Positions 31,449 to 42,900 of a DNA stretch of 64,000 nt are shown here, piece by piece. A program made the translations under genes and the position numbers. The DNA is from Choristoneura fumiferana (lineage: Eukaryota > Arthropoda > Insecta > Lepidoptera > Tortricidae): positions 7,214,514-7,278,513 of the forward strand of contig NC_133476.1 in the NCBI RefSeq assembly GCF_025370935.1. Direction: 5' to 3'. Each line of letters starts with the position of its first letter. Positions within the stretch are counted from its first letter, which is position 1. Under the pieces are notes generated by a model. That model saw only the letters and a program-made list of their open reading frames with translations. It did no database searches and had not been told where the DNA came from.

Positions 31449-31607
31449 ATGACGAAGCTAGTATTGTTGCTTGTATCTATCCTTGTCATTTATGCAAATG
31501 CGAGGCATATACACCACAAAGAAAACGTAGAAGATAAATGGGAGAATGAAGTCCAAGAAGTGGAGGAGAGAGCAGCGATCAAGAAAGAGAATACGGATGT
31601 ACCAGTG
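31449..31607 (+). CDS. GBP/ENF-like small secreted peptide, exon 1
   Basis: Encodes 53 residues: signal peptide MTKLVLLLVSILVIYANA, then a charged pro-region with many Glu and Lys (VEDKWENEVQEVEERAAIKK). The exon ends after codon GTG at 31607 with donor GTGCGT and joins 32059 in phase 0. The frame runs on to 31664 without splicing, but that read-through is Ser/Phe-rich and makes no sense as a mature peptide. The joined product is 96 aa, typical of an insect prepropeptide. Confidence 0.75.
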
Positions 31608-32058
31608 GTGCGTAGCTTTTCTTCTAGTTGTTTTACGAAATTTTGTTGTAACCCTATGACATAGATTTTGCTTTGATTTTAGGTTCCTATGCTCAACCAG
31701 TTTCTCAGTTTCTCATAATATGACTATAATGTATCAATGTACCTACATAATTTCAGTTTTAAACCTAAATTTTAACAGAAATGATCTCCTAGACCATAAC
31801 GTTTAAATCTTTACTAAACTTATTATTTCCTCACATCCAACTTGTTAATTGGCTTTCCCAATCAATGATATCAATACCATTACTAGTTACCAAATTTGCC
31901 TTACGTCGTCCGTATACTATTTTTTACCGAGCCTTACCATTTATATGCCAAAACATAGAGTGGTTTATTGTTGTGTAAGTATGATTTACTTGCCTGTTCC
32001 ATCTAAAACTTTACCTACATAGATACTTAATTATTCTTATCCATACATTTATTTCCAG

Positions 32059-32190
32059 GACATTATCCGCAACATCAAGCCAAATCGCTTCGTCCCCATC
32101 AATAACGCCATATTTTTCATGGGCTACTTGCCATGCCAGGATGGCTTCAAGAGAGACTTCATGGGCGTCTGCAGGGAAGTTTGGGACTAG
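32059..32190 (+). CDS. GBP/ENF-like small secreted peptide, exon 2 with the mature region
   Basis: Acceptor 'tttatttccag' precedes DIIRNIKPNRFVPINN and a hydrophobic AIFFMGYLP. The C-terminus is CQDGFKRDFMGVCREVWD, then stop. The pattern C-x2-G-[FY]-x-R-x3-G-x-C-[RK] is the one that defines the single-disulfide hairpin of lepidopteran growth-blocking/ENF cytokine peptides, which are also cut from the C-terminus of a precursor. The ENF N-terminal tripeptide and the Lys-Pro-Thr-Phe-like tail are absent, so this is a relative or look-alike, not a canonical member. The role could be cytokine-like or antimicrobial; the sequence does not say. I see no clear dibasic cleavage site before the hairpin. 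Confidence 0.72.
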   Translation, partial: DIIRNIKPNRFVPINNAIFFMGYLPCQDGFKRDFMGVCREVWD

Positions 32191-32962
32191 TGCAGGTCCA
32201 GCTTCATTGTACTTTACCGCCTGATCAAGAGACTCATTATGTTATTTGGTTCCAAACATTCTTTGATTATTTATCTGGAGCGTCCATTAAAACTGGCCAG
32301 ATACTAATATACCTAATTAGTTAAATTCAGAAATCTTTAGTTAAATTTTGTAATCGGCGTACCTATCGTAAAAGCATCACTATTTGATTAGAAATCAAAA
32401 CCATAGTTAACAAGAATCGCTTTAGTCCTCGTATCATTTAATTAGTGTTCACAGTTATTTCTTGATTTGATGACCATATTAAATATCGTATTTTGAGTTT
32501 CCAGGTATGATTTTTCATTGAATTGTGAGTACCTAAAGTTAAAATTGTTTGAGATGTTTTATACAATTTAACGACGTGTACATTCTGTTTTGTAAAGTTT
32601 TTATTTGTACTTTTAATATAACTATTTTTGTGATATTAATGCTAAGATTTTGTCGGTTCTCTTACTCGACCTCGTATATTTCATATAGGTACATGTACTT
32701 ATTATACGAAGTTTAGACGGAGAGTTGTTGATTTTTATTATATTATTATCGCTGTCGTTCGTGTATCATGGACAAGGCTGAAAATAGCTTTAGGTATCAA
32801 TATAATATTTGATAAGATTATTATGAAGGGCTACTGAGTACTTAAAAGAAAGCCTTTGACTTTTTATCACTAATATCATTGATATAAAATCTTTATCAAA
32901 TGCAGTGCAACATTTTGCAAAATCATCCATCATTGAGATTTTAAGCATGAGGAGTTTTTTTT
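32191..32962 (+). other. Probable 3-prime UTR of the peptide gene
   Basis: No coding-like frame between the stop and AATAAA at 32963. I infer a long AT-rich 3-prime UTR; an earlier cleavage site is possible. Confidence 0.4.
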
Positions 32963-32998
32963 AATAAATAATTATCTTAAAAAATACAGAAATTTATT
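32963..32998. terminator. Facing poly(A) signals of two convergent genes
   Basis: AATAAA on the + strand (32963-32968) and AATAAA on the minus strand (TTTATT at 32993-32998) lie 24 bp apart, between the peptide gene and the BTB-kelch gene. Confidence 0.45.
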
Positions 32999-33324
32999 TT
33001 ATCTTAACAACACAATACAATAATATGATTAACTTTCATTTGATTCAGTAACACGTCACAATTTACAATACCAACAAGAAAAAGTTTTTACACATAATTT
33101 AAGTTTAGAAAATATAAAAAACAAACGATTATTAAAAATACTAAAAACGAATCACAAAATCTACAAGAATTTAGTTAATATAAGCTCTACTTACACGAAG
33201 ACTCTTACAAGTCTAGTTGTTCACCTACAGGTCGATTCAGAAGAGTTGGCGCGAATGAATTGAAGGAGTGAATGATAATGTCTTTGTGTGCATCATTAAA
33301 TACAGGTCTCGTAAACCCACCGAG

Positions 33325-33503
33325 ACGGTGGGTTTAGACCAAAAGAACATAGAGCTAGAACTAGAACAAGAGCATTCTAGCGAGCTTCCAAGCGAGCTTT
33401 CTAAAGACAGAATAACGAAAGAATGCTCTACGTCTGTTTGTACTAAGAAAAATGGTAGAGTGGGGATACAATGAGCATTCGCTCGTTTGGTCTAAACCCA
33501 CCG
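33325..33503. repeat. MITE with CGGTGGGTTTAGACCAAA termini
   Basis: The left end CGGTGGGTTTAGACCAAA is mirrored by TTTGGTCTAAACCCACCG at the right. Inner 'agcattctagc' and 'gaatgctc' words are also inverted. The frame open across it is not a gene. It lies in the inferred 3-prime UTR of the BTB-kelch gene. Confidence 0.7.
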
Positions 33504-33774
33504 TAAGACCACATCAAATTTTGTTCATTAGAATTTGAAACTTAATGTCAATTAGTGAAGTTAGACATTACTTTTGTTGTATATCCTTAGTACGTTGAAT
33601 CTTACGAGGATAATCAGTATTATATACTTGTTTATAAAATATTACGAGGCCCCTGTATATGAACTCACACAGCGACTAGTGTCATTACTTTCATTCAAGT
33701 CATTCGTGCCAGCTCCTGTGAATCGACCGCAGCATACTGTCCGTATAAAGTAAGTAGGTAAAGTAAAGTTGGGG

Positions 33775-33923
33775 TTACATGAGCGAGGCAGGAGGCAGTG
33801 TCACGGCCCCGTGGCCGGAAAGGGGCGAAGGAAGTGATGCAACCCCCCGGATCCAAGCCCCGCGATCGCAGCAGAACGACTCCACGTTGTTCAGGGCTCG
33901 CATATAGATCGTTGTGACACCTC
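33775..33923 (-). CDS. BTB-kelch exon 20 (terminal): last kelch repeat and stop
   Basis: Acceptor 'gggtctacag', then GGVTTIYMRALNNVESFCC and DRGAWIRGVASLPSP, ending in VTLPPASLM and TAA (33775-33777). It completes the Gly-Gly of the preceding exon (IIIIG/G). Confidence 0.8.
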
Positions 33924-36900
33924 CTGTAGACCCAGTAAGTGTAAATTTCAGAAAAATAATTATTTAAATTACTCACAAACGATTGCTGGGGTTGTAATAA
34001 TTAATTAGCTGACCCGCGAACTCGCAGTCGCAATCGCAGACACGAAGTTGCGGGTGAGTATAAAGTAATTGTTTATACATGTATACTTAGTTCATTGAAA
34101 GAAAGAAACAAAGAAAGAAAATAATTTATTAATTGATATGGACCTTCGCAAAGTTACTCGTACTCCTGCCTGATTTAATAAATTACTCAAATAAATCAAT
34201 GGATGGATGGACTGACGACATCGTGAGAATTGCGGGTAACCGGTGGCTGCAAGTGGCGAGTTGTCGTTCATTGTGGCGTTCTAAGGGGGAGGCCTTTGTC
34301 CAGCAATGGACGTCTTCTGGCTGATGATGATGATGAAGTTAAACTTGGTGGTACCGTGGTACGTCACGCAACAGTTCTTTAGTTACATCGTCCAATGTAG
34401 CAATTATTTTGTTCAGTTGGTAAAGGGTGAAACAAAATATCAACGAGACAATTTTTCTACCAGACCTCCTTTCTGCCAATACCGGTAGGTATTTTAGTTT
34501 AACCGTGCATTTAATGCGTCAAAATATCGGAACTTCAAAAGTCCGTATCCCGTAGAAAATAAAATATTTGATTGTGTGTTACGGTTTTACGCTTATTGTA
34601 CGTAACCGATCATGAAAAATTTTATATGGAGATAGTTTGAGACCCTAGAAAGGCCATAGTTTTCATTACCTAGGGAAAATAGTACAAATTCCGCGAGCGT
34701 GCGATATAAACGAATTCTCCGCAGACAAAGTCGCGGTATTACAGGTAGAGCGCAGTTTTGGCGGCATTAGACTGGATATTTCCTAGATAATAAAGAATTT
34801 GAAAAAAATTTTGACTTTAATTTTAAACTAAAGTCTTTAAGGTACAGTAACTATACTCGTAAAGAGATCGATAGGGCTAATGTTATAAAATCATACCTCG
34901 TTCAGTCAACATATTCAGTCTGTACCTACATATTATTTACAGTGGCCGAGCGGTGTCTTTGTAGTCGACTGCACAAAAGCAAGTTAAATCGATTGATCTG
35001 ATCCGATCTCCCCATCGGTTATGCACTTATATCAAGTAATCGATAGATAAAGCTGGTAGACACAATCATAATAATATTATCAGACGGTACCTTGAACATG
35101 CAGGTACATATGTTTTGACATTCAAAACAAGTAATTATACGGAATTGCACAAGGCTGCCCTATAAACATTTTGTTTACTAGAATCTATCGTCCGTTATCT
35201 AGGTTGCTTGCTTGGTCACCAATTCCGGCATGTACTCGAATTCATAAATATAATCATATTGTAAAAGCAGAATACTCACGTTGTATTAATAAAACACGCA
35301 TCTAGTTAATTATGATATTTTAAGAATACTAGTACAGTCACCTGCATCACAGCCACAGCGGAGCGTACAAAAATATCTGACACGTACTACCGGCACTAGA
35401 AATATAGAGTCGTATCAGATATTTATGCACGCTTTGTTGTGGCAGATAATGGTGCTGGTGACTGTACCTAATGTAATGAATGATATTGATGTGGGTATTG
35501 TAGGAATGCTAGACGTACGAGTAGCACAGTTACTTATAAAAAATGCTGTGTACGTATAGCTCTCTACGTAGGATAATTTTAGACCAACTTGGTATACTCC
35601 ATGCAGCTTGGCCCCTTCCACTAAATAAGAGGAATGAGCGGAAATGCAGGTAAGGGACTACGCGCGCCGGATTACCAAGCTCATGTCTTCTTATGCCGTG
35701 TAAGGAAGGATATCTATGCAGTTCACCATTGCGAGTTAAACGGATTCCGTACGGAGCCCAATAAAGCGGCATTAAGGTAGCGAACTTCGACAAACTCCGA
35801 AAGTAAAAAGGGACAATAGGGACCATCCGTAAATGACGTCACACATTTGGGGACACTCATTCATAATCATAAATGAAAGGGTCTAAAAAATATCAAATTG
35901 ATCTGCCGTTTTATGGATAAGACAATATTAGGCGCCACAGCTTAGGGCACCATGGATGTTACGTGAATTAAGGATGAAAAGGGGTCCCCATAATAATATT
36001 GCTAAAGGTGATGCTGATAAATTTGAGCATTAACTTGTAACAGAAGAACATCGAGCAATCGCCGTTTTAAAAGTCTAACTGAAAAACGAACAGTCAAGTA
36101 TTGAGGGAACGCTATATTATAAGCTTGTCAAAAATGTTATTATTCACGATAATAATAATATGTTGACGACCAGGCCAAGCGGTTAGAGAACCTGACTACG
36201 AAGCTTGAGGTCCCGGGTTCGATTCCCGGCCGGGGCAGATATTTGTATGAATAATACGAATGTTTGCTCTCGGGTCTTGGATGTTTAATATGTATTTATC
36301 TATATTAATATATTTCTCCGTTGCCTAGTATCCATAGTACAAGCTTTGCTTAGCTTGGGACTAGGTCAATTGGTGTCAAGTGTCCCATGATATTTATTTG
36401 ATACTAGCCTGTTACCCGCGACTCCGTCTGCGTAGAATTCGTTTATCGCTATCCCGCGGGAACTATTCCATTTCCCGGGATAAAAACTATCTTATGCCCT
36501 TCCCCGTAACTCAAACTATCTGTGTACCGAATTTCATCTAAATCGGTTCAGCGGTTTGACGTGATGGAGTAACAAACAAACAAACAGACTTACAAACTTT
36601 CGCATTTATAATTTGTAATATTAGTGGGATTTAATTTAAAAAACGTTGGACGGATGATCGGCAATAACTCGAGCAAATACCGTCATTTTCCTTGAATGCG
36701 CGCTATAAAGCTCCTATATGCCCGCCAAACCAAAACGCTCCTGTTTATTTTGTGAGCCTATAATGTGATTGTGATATTCAGTAGAATGCTCAATTCAAGT
36801 GAACGACAAGTTTAATTAGCACGTGACAGATGGTGACTTCACTTACCGATGATGATGATCTGAGTGCCGAGGTAGGCCAGCGCGTGCCCGTGTCGAGGGA

Positions 36901-39900
36901 TGGACATCTCCGTCTCCATTTTCCAGGCGCGCTCCTTCCAGTCCCATGAGTCTATTGCACCCACACTGCTCGCTGTTTTCTCCTAAAATCAAAATGGTAG
37001 TTTATGAAAACCGTTTGATTCTACTCATGATTCAGTTTCGCCGCCTGTTAGGTGTAATAAAAGTGATGTCGTCTATCTATTCCACTATTTACCGGGTTTA
37101 CAGATATACTTATGTATATTGCATGTGGCAATAGCACGATGTTGCAATTAGTGATTACTGTTTATTATTTACTTGCTGTAGCCCGGGACTTCCTCTAAGA
37201 AGAATCCGTTTATCGCGTACGTACGCGCATGAAATAAGCAATTTTCTAGGATAAAAACTATCTCACGCCCTTGTTTTAAACTATATCCATACGAAATGAC
37301 ATCTAAATCGGTTCAGCGGTTTATGCGTGAAAGCTATTTAGTTTATACCAATAAACAAACTCTAATTCGCATTTAAAAGTAGTAACAGTAACTAATAAAT
37401 GAGTCTTGCTGACATTATTAATGAACTTTCTTTAACGTTCGTACCTACTTGTAAAGAAGATACTGTTGGAAATTTTTCAAATGCGGGAAAATTATATTTT
37501 TTTCACGACACTGCTCGAAAATGTGGCCATAGATAACCTAAATCCAGTACCCAAAACTGCCTATATTATGTACATTTAACAGCTGACTCATTTATGGCTA
37601 GCAAAACACGACAACAATGTAACACATTACGGTAACAGGTCATATCAATATATGTATTTCATAGTACGATACGTCATTTAATTTTTTTTTCAGAATTTCC
37701 TTCCCTGCGTGCTGAAACGACAATCGGACCAATCAAAAATAATCGTCTGCTGCATGTGAAATTAAATTGCCCAATGAGAATGCGTTATTTATTAATTTTA
37801 TGAGATGTTTTTTTCTTAAATGCATAATATGCACAAAATGCTTTAATTTTTTTAAGTAGGTACGAAAAAACGCCACAGCGTCGCAGCAGGTCGGACAAGA
37901 CGAGGAGGGTGACACTCTTTCCCGGCCCGGATAATACCGGGATGGAAATACCGACCCTGTTTTTCGTGAACACGCCCATAGAAGCTCACGTCAGTTTTTA
38001 TGGGCGTGTACACAAAAAAACAGGGTCGGTATTTCCATGTCGGTATTATCCGGGCCGGGAAAGTGTGTCACCCGACGAGGATGACGTTTTTATTTTTTAA
38101 ATATGTGGTACTGGCTGTACTATAGGGCCGCTAAGAATGGACTCTTTAAAAAAATAATTATGACATAATTAAAATCATAAAGAAAAACTAAAATCGGTTG
38201 GAGCAACGCAGTCTTTGAATTGTTATTGTTTATTTTGTGATAAATGTTTTTTATTTTCTAGCAGTGGTGAAAAGCGCAATGTATTAAGTCTCGGCCAAAA
38301 GTGCAATAGATGAACACGTATTATCGAAGGCCTCCACTTCGGGTCGGCCTTCAAAACTAACTCGTTCATCTATTGCTTACTTTTCAGCCTCTACAACAAT
38401 GTACTATTTTTATGAGGGTTTTCGTCCAATAACTCTTGCAAAGCATCTGCTTAACATAGTTATGAATAAATTAAGCCGCTTTGCTACGTACGAATACTTA
38501 CCTTTTCAGCAACTTTTCCAGCACCACCGACCAGGTACAGTTTGTCGTTCATTGAGAACAGCGTTGAAAAACATCTCGGAAATCGAAGGCTGTAAATTTC
38601 TGTCCATCTATAATAAAATGACACTTTTTAAACAATACTAGAACGAGAATAACTATGAAGTAATAAGCATTTAAGTTCTAGTCATTATCACTAAGTTTTT
38701 TTACATCTCAATTGATTTCATATTGATATCATTATTCAGCTAAGTATCCAATTCATCAACGCTTACAAATTTGTACCATAAGTACAAACCCACTATATTT
38801 TTATTGTGCTATAGCATCGCTACCAGCATCAGAAGTTACGTTATGCTTTCCAGAGATCCCATACAATACAGTTGCATTATTCTACACTAGTCTTATGCAC
38901 AAAGTTACCACGTGGGAGCGATAGAGTTTTAATCGTGACACCGTAGTTACCATTGTTTAGGCTGGGGTAACCTTAAATCGGAGATTTGTCGACATGTGTC
39001 TACCTACTGCCTGTCCTAACTTAAGATGCTCACATGCTGCGTTACATAAGACCAAATTTAAGGTTTATCAAATAGCAAATGGAGCTTATGCTCAGGGTGA
39101 AGCGGTATACTGCTCTCTAAAATAAGCATTGCCAATGTGGGTACTAGGACTGCCAAGCTAAAGTGAAACTTGGGCAACCCCCGTTAGCCGCATGAACCCA
39201 AATATATAGGTGGGCTAAAATAGTCCCAGACTAGATGCCATGGCGGCGAAATTGCAGATCCTAGCGGGATGACTTAGACATTTCTTTTTCTTGACGATTG
39301 GTCGGACTCCGCTCAAGGTCAGGGCGAGTGGATAAAATGGGGGGGTGGAGACATTTGTCCTGCAATGGGATGATATCTTTCGCATCCAATTCATTTTTCA
39401 TTATTAGGGTTCCGTAGCCAAAATGGCAAAAACGGAACTCTTATAGTTTTGCCATGTCTGTCTGTCTATCTGTCTGTCCGTCCGCGGCTTTGCTCAGAGA
39501 CTATCAATGCTAGAAAGCTGTAGTTTTGCACGAATATATAATTATGTAGACTATGCCGCCGACAAAATGGTACAATAAAAAAAATCAAAAAAATTTTTTT
39601 TAGAGTCTCCCATGGGGTGTTTTTGTTCTCATCCAACCTCGTTGCATGTGGTATCGTTGGATTGGTCTTTTAAAATCATCAGGGGGTTGCTAAAACGATT
39701 TTTCGATTCAGTGATTTGTTTGCAAAATATTAATCTAAACCGGAGGGTGGAAAAATTTGAAAAAAATCAGGATGGTAGAAAGTATATCAAACTTACAAGG
39801 AAAACTATAACGGTAAAGTTTTCTTGAGAATTACTAGTAGTTCAAAAGTAAATAGCAGCCTAAGGTAGGTATAAAATATACCTAAACTTGGAATATTCCG

Positions 39901-42900
39901 TACATTACTTATTTTTTTCGTAATGGCTATGGAACCCTATTCCGGGCGTATCCGACACGCTCTTGGCCGGATTTTCTTTCTTTCTTTTCTTAAATAATAA
40001 ATAAATATAAATACAGGCAAGGGTATAAGCACTTACTCGTTGGTATTGGAGTTGTAGCACTCAACAACTTTGCAGACGGGTCTCTTCTTCTCGCCGGTCA
40101 TACCGCCAGCCACCCAGATGTACTCGCGGTACTTGGTAGCGGCGACGGCCATGCGAGCGACGCTCATCGAACGCACTTCGCTCCATGCGCCCGTCTTTGG
40201 GTCGAACTTCTCCACTGAGCGGAGGACCCTGGGAATGATATAAAGCCTGATGTGGGAATTTCAGACCACGTTGCTGGAAAATCAGCACTGAGATAGGTTT
40301 GTCGTAAAAAAGAAGTTATATACAATGTTGTTTTCAGCCAGCAGTCAAGTCACTAAGGAAAAACACTAGGAGAAACGATCAGAGACGGTAATTTATATTA
40401 GACCTGTTTGCTATGGGATATTGGCCGTGATTACTTTTAATGAGCTCCCGGTATTTCTAGACATTTATCAGTGTCATGATAGTGGAAATATTCTGGTAGA
40501 TACGTCAGAATATCACGAGTTTATTAAGAGTAATCAACTAATCACAATCTGCACACAGCCGCTAAAAATATGCCTAACCGTGAAGCAAAAAAAAAAACAG
40601 TCATTTATGTTATGTATGATTCTCGAGTTCAGTTTTAAGGTGACCTTACGAGTACCTGCCCTTTTTGTCCTGCCCTCCTATGGCATACAGCGCCATGCGG
40701 TGCACGACCAGGCCAAAATTCTTCCTCGGAATAGAGAGGCCAGCCTCGCTGTACCAGGACCTGGTCACCGGCTCGTAACTCCACACTGTCGATACGACCA
40801 CCGATTTGCCGCGAATGTCGTCGTCACGGGGATCCGCGCCACCTCAGATCGACAATATTTTCAAATAAATATTATTGAATTTACATTGAAATGAAGTTTT
40901 CATTGGGCATGAACTAATTCATACATTATGCAGGTGACAGGGCCGCAGAGGGTAGGGCTATTCACTAAACAATTATGTAGCAAGAGACGGAGTACCTAGA
41001 TATGGGTATTTTGAGGTCCTCATTAACTGGTTCAATTACCTAAGCTCGTTGTTTAAAAGAAATGAGCCGTATGATTGCGATAAATAGAAATTGGCCACTT
41101 TACAAAAACATTATATTGCGCATAAAAGAGAAACACAAACCTACTAATATTATCAAACCGAAAGTTTGAATGAATTTTTGTACGTAAATAGCTGGATTTC
41201 TGGCTACTATTCTGATATTCCTACTTGAAATTTGGCACAAGTTTTCTTCATGCAACGTGAATAAAAATCGTGATGTATTTCGGAAAACCTTATGAAAATT
41301 TAGTGAAATCCTGAAATTTTAATTGTAACCGAATAAAATCTTCTCGTAGTGTGTAAAGAAGATAACTTGTTATTCAGTCTCCATGATATTTAATATGAAA
41401 TCATACCGACAAGGTAAACTCTGCCTCGTAGGAAAGCTACAGAATGGTGGTGTCTCGGCTCGGGCAGATCTCCAACGCAATCCCAAACATTAGTTACTGG
41501 ATCGAACCTTTAATATCAAGCACTAGTTAAACTCTGAACATTTTGTTCTTACTGAAATATATATATTTATATATTTAATAAATATATTTTTTGTACCTGC
41601 TGATATCTTTGCCAGTGTTCCGTCCAACACCATACGTAGCGTGAGGGTCAATACCTCCGAAAACTAAAACAGTTTCTCTATTCCAGTTAAACAGAGAGCC
41701 TTCAGTAATGTAAATCTTGTTGGAGGGTCCTAGAATCGAGGTAGATAATTTATTCCTGAAAATAAAGATAATATGGTAACAATGACGGTATACTAGGTAA
41801 AACACATCATCATTCCGTGTACTTATGTTTTTAAAATTGCGACCTTTCCGACCAAACTATCATGCAATCCACAGTTTATTAGGAAAGATAAAAAAAAAAC
41901 ATATTTTATTTGGCATACCTTTGCTCCTCGATATAAAAGCTATCTACAACACTTTCATAATAATGATGTCGCCCTTGGCGTATCTTTCAACGGCGAAGCT
42001 TGCTAATTGCGGAATAAGAGCGAAGTTAGCTGGCTGGCAAAACCAAACTTACACTCATTATAAAATTAACCCAATATGTGTAACTTACATATTAACCCTT
42101 GCCAAGGATTCCTTGGAGTGGTTAAAGAGCGAGATGACCGGGCTGGTGGAGGTGTTCTGCGAGACGTGGATGACATTTTCCGACTACGGGAAGGCGGCGA
42201 CAAAGGCGCTTGTGGCGTTCTGTCAAAGCAAATATTGACTATTTGTTACAAATTTACTTCTTTATAAAATTATATTGGTGTTTTAGTCTATTTGACTTCA
42301 GTTGTATTTGTATGAAGAACGTATACCTATTGCCAGCCAAAGCAGCAGTAGCAGCAGCTAGGTAGCTAGCTGCAACACTGTGCCTCCTTTCAGAACGACC
42401 GCACTGATTCTGAAAACCCAAAAGGATATGTTTTGAAACTATCAAATGATAACTTGAAATTCTGATGACTTTACAAATTGATGTGACAACTGATGTTCTT
42501 TGTAAGGGTATTAGTTTAGGGAGACTAGTTATTAGTAGTTATTTAACTTTTTGAACGCTAGCGGTGCCCGAATCCGTCAAGACCAGGCAAAAGCATATAG
42601 ACCTGCAATAGCGACGTGCGTGCTTTTAGTCCAAATTATCTTTTGGAAATACAATGATATGGTACATAGATGATATGATAGATAACTTTTGTATGATACG
42701 GTGGCATTCAAATGGTTAAATAGTGTATTTTTTTTTCTTTAACTAGTTAGGTATCTAATCTACCTACTGAATACTTTTAAACAAGCAATTCCTGTTTTTT
42801 TTTAAAATCTCAGAAACTGCTTTAACGATTTCGATGTTGCTATGTGGGAGTTTTTGGTGGTAAAGAAGCGATTTCGCTTGATTTTATTTCTGGAAAAACG

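Noticed and set aside
33268..33474. 68-codon + strand frame with Glu/Lys-rich product
   Set aside because: It coincides with an inverted-repeat MITE (33325-33503).
35530..35826. 98-codon minus-strand frame inside a BTB-kelch intron
   Set aside because: No kelch marks and no phase-compatible borders; more likely retroelement debris.
40421..40894. 157-codon + strand frame, and its counterpart split at 49439-49910
   Set aside because: Its second half is the antisense of kelch exon 16 and its first half is intron.
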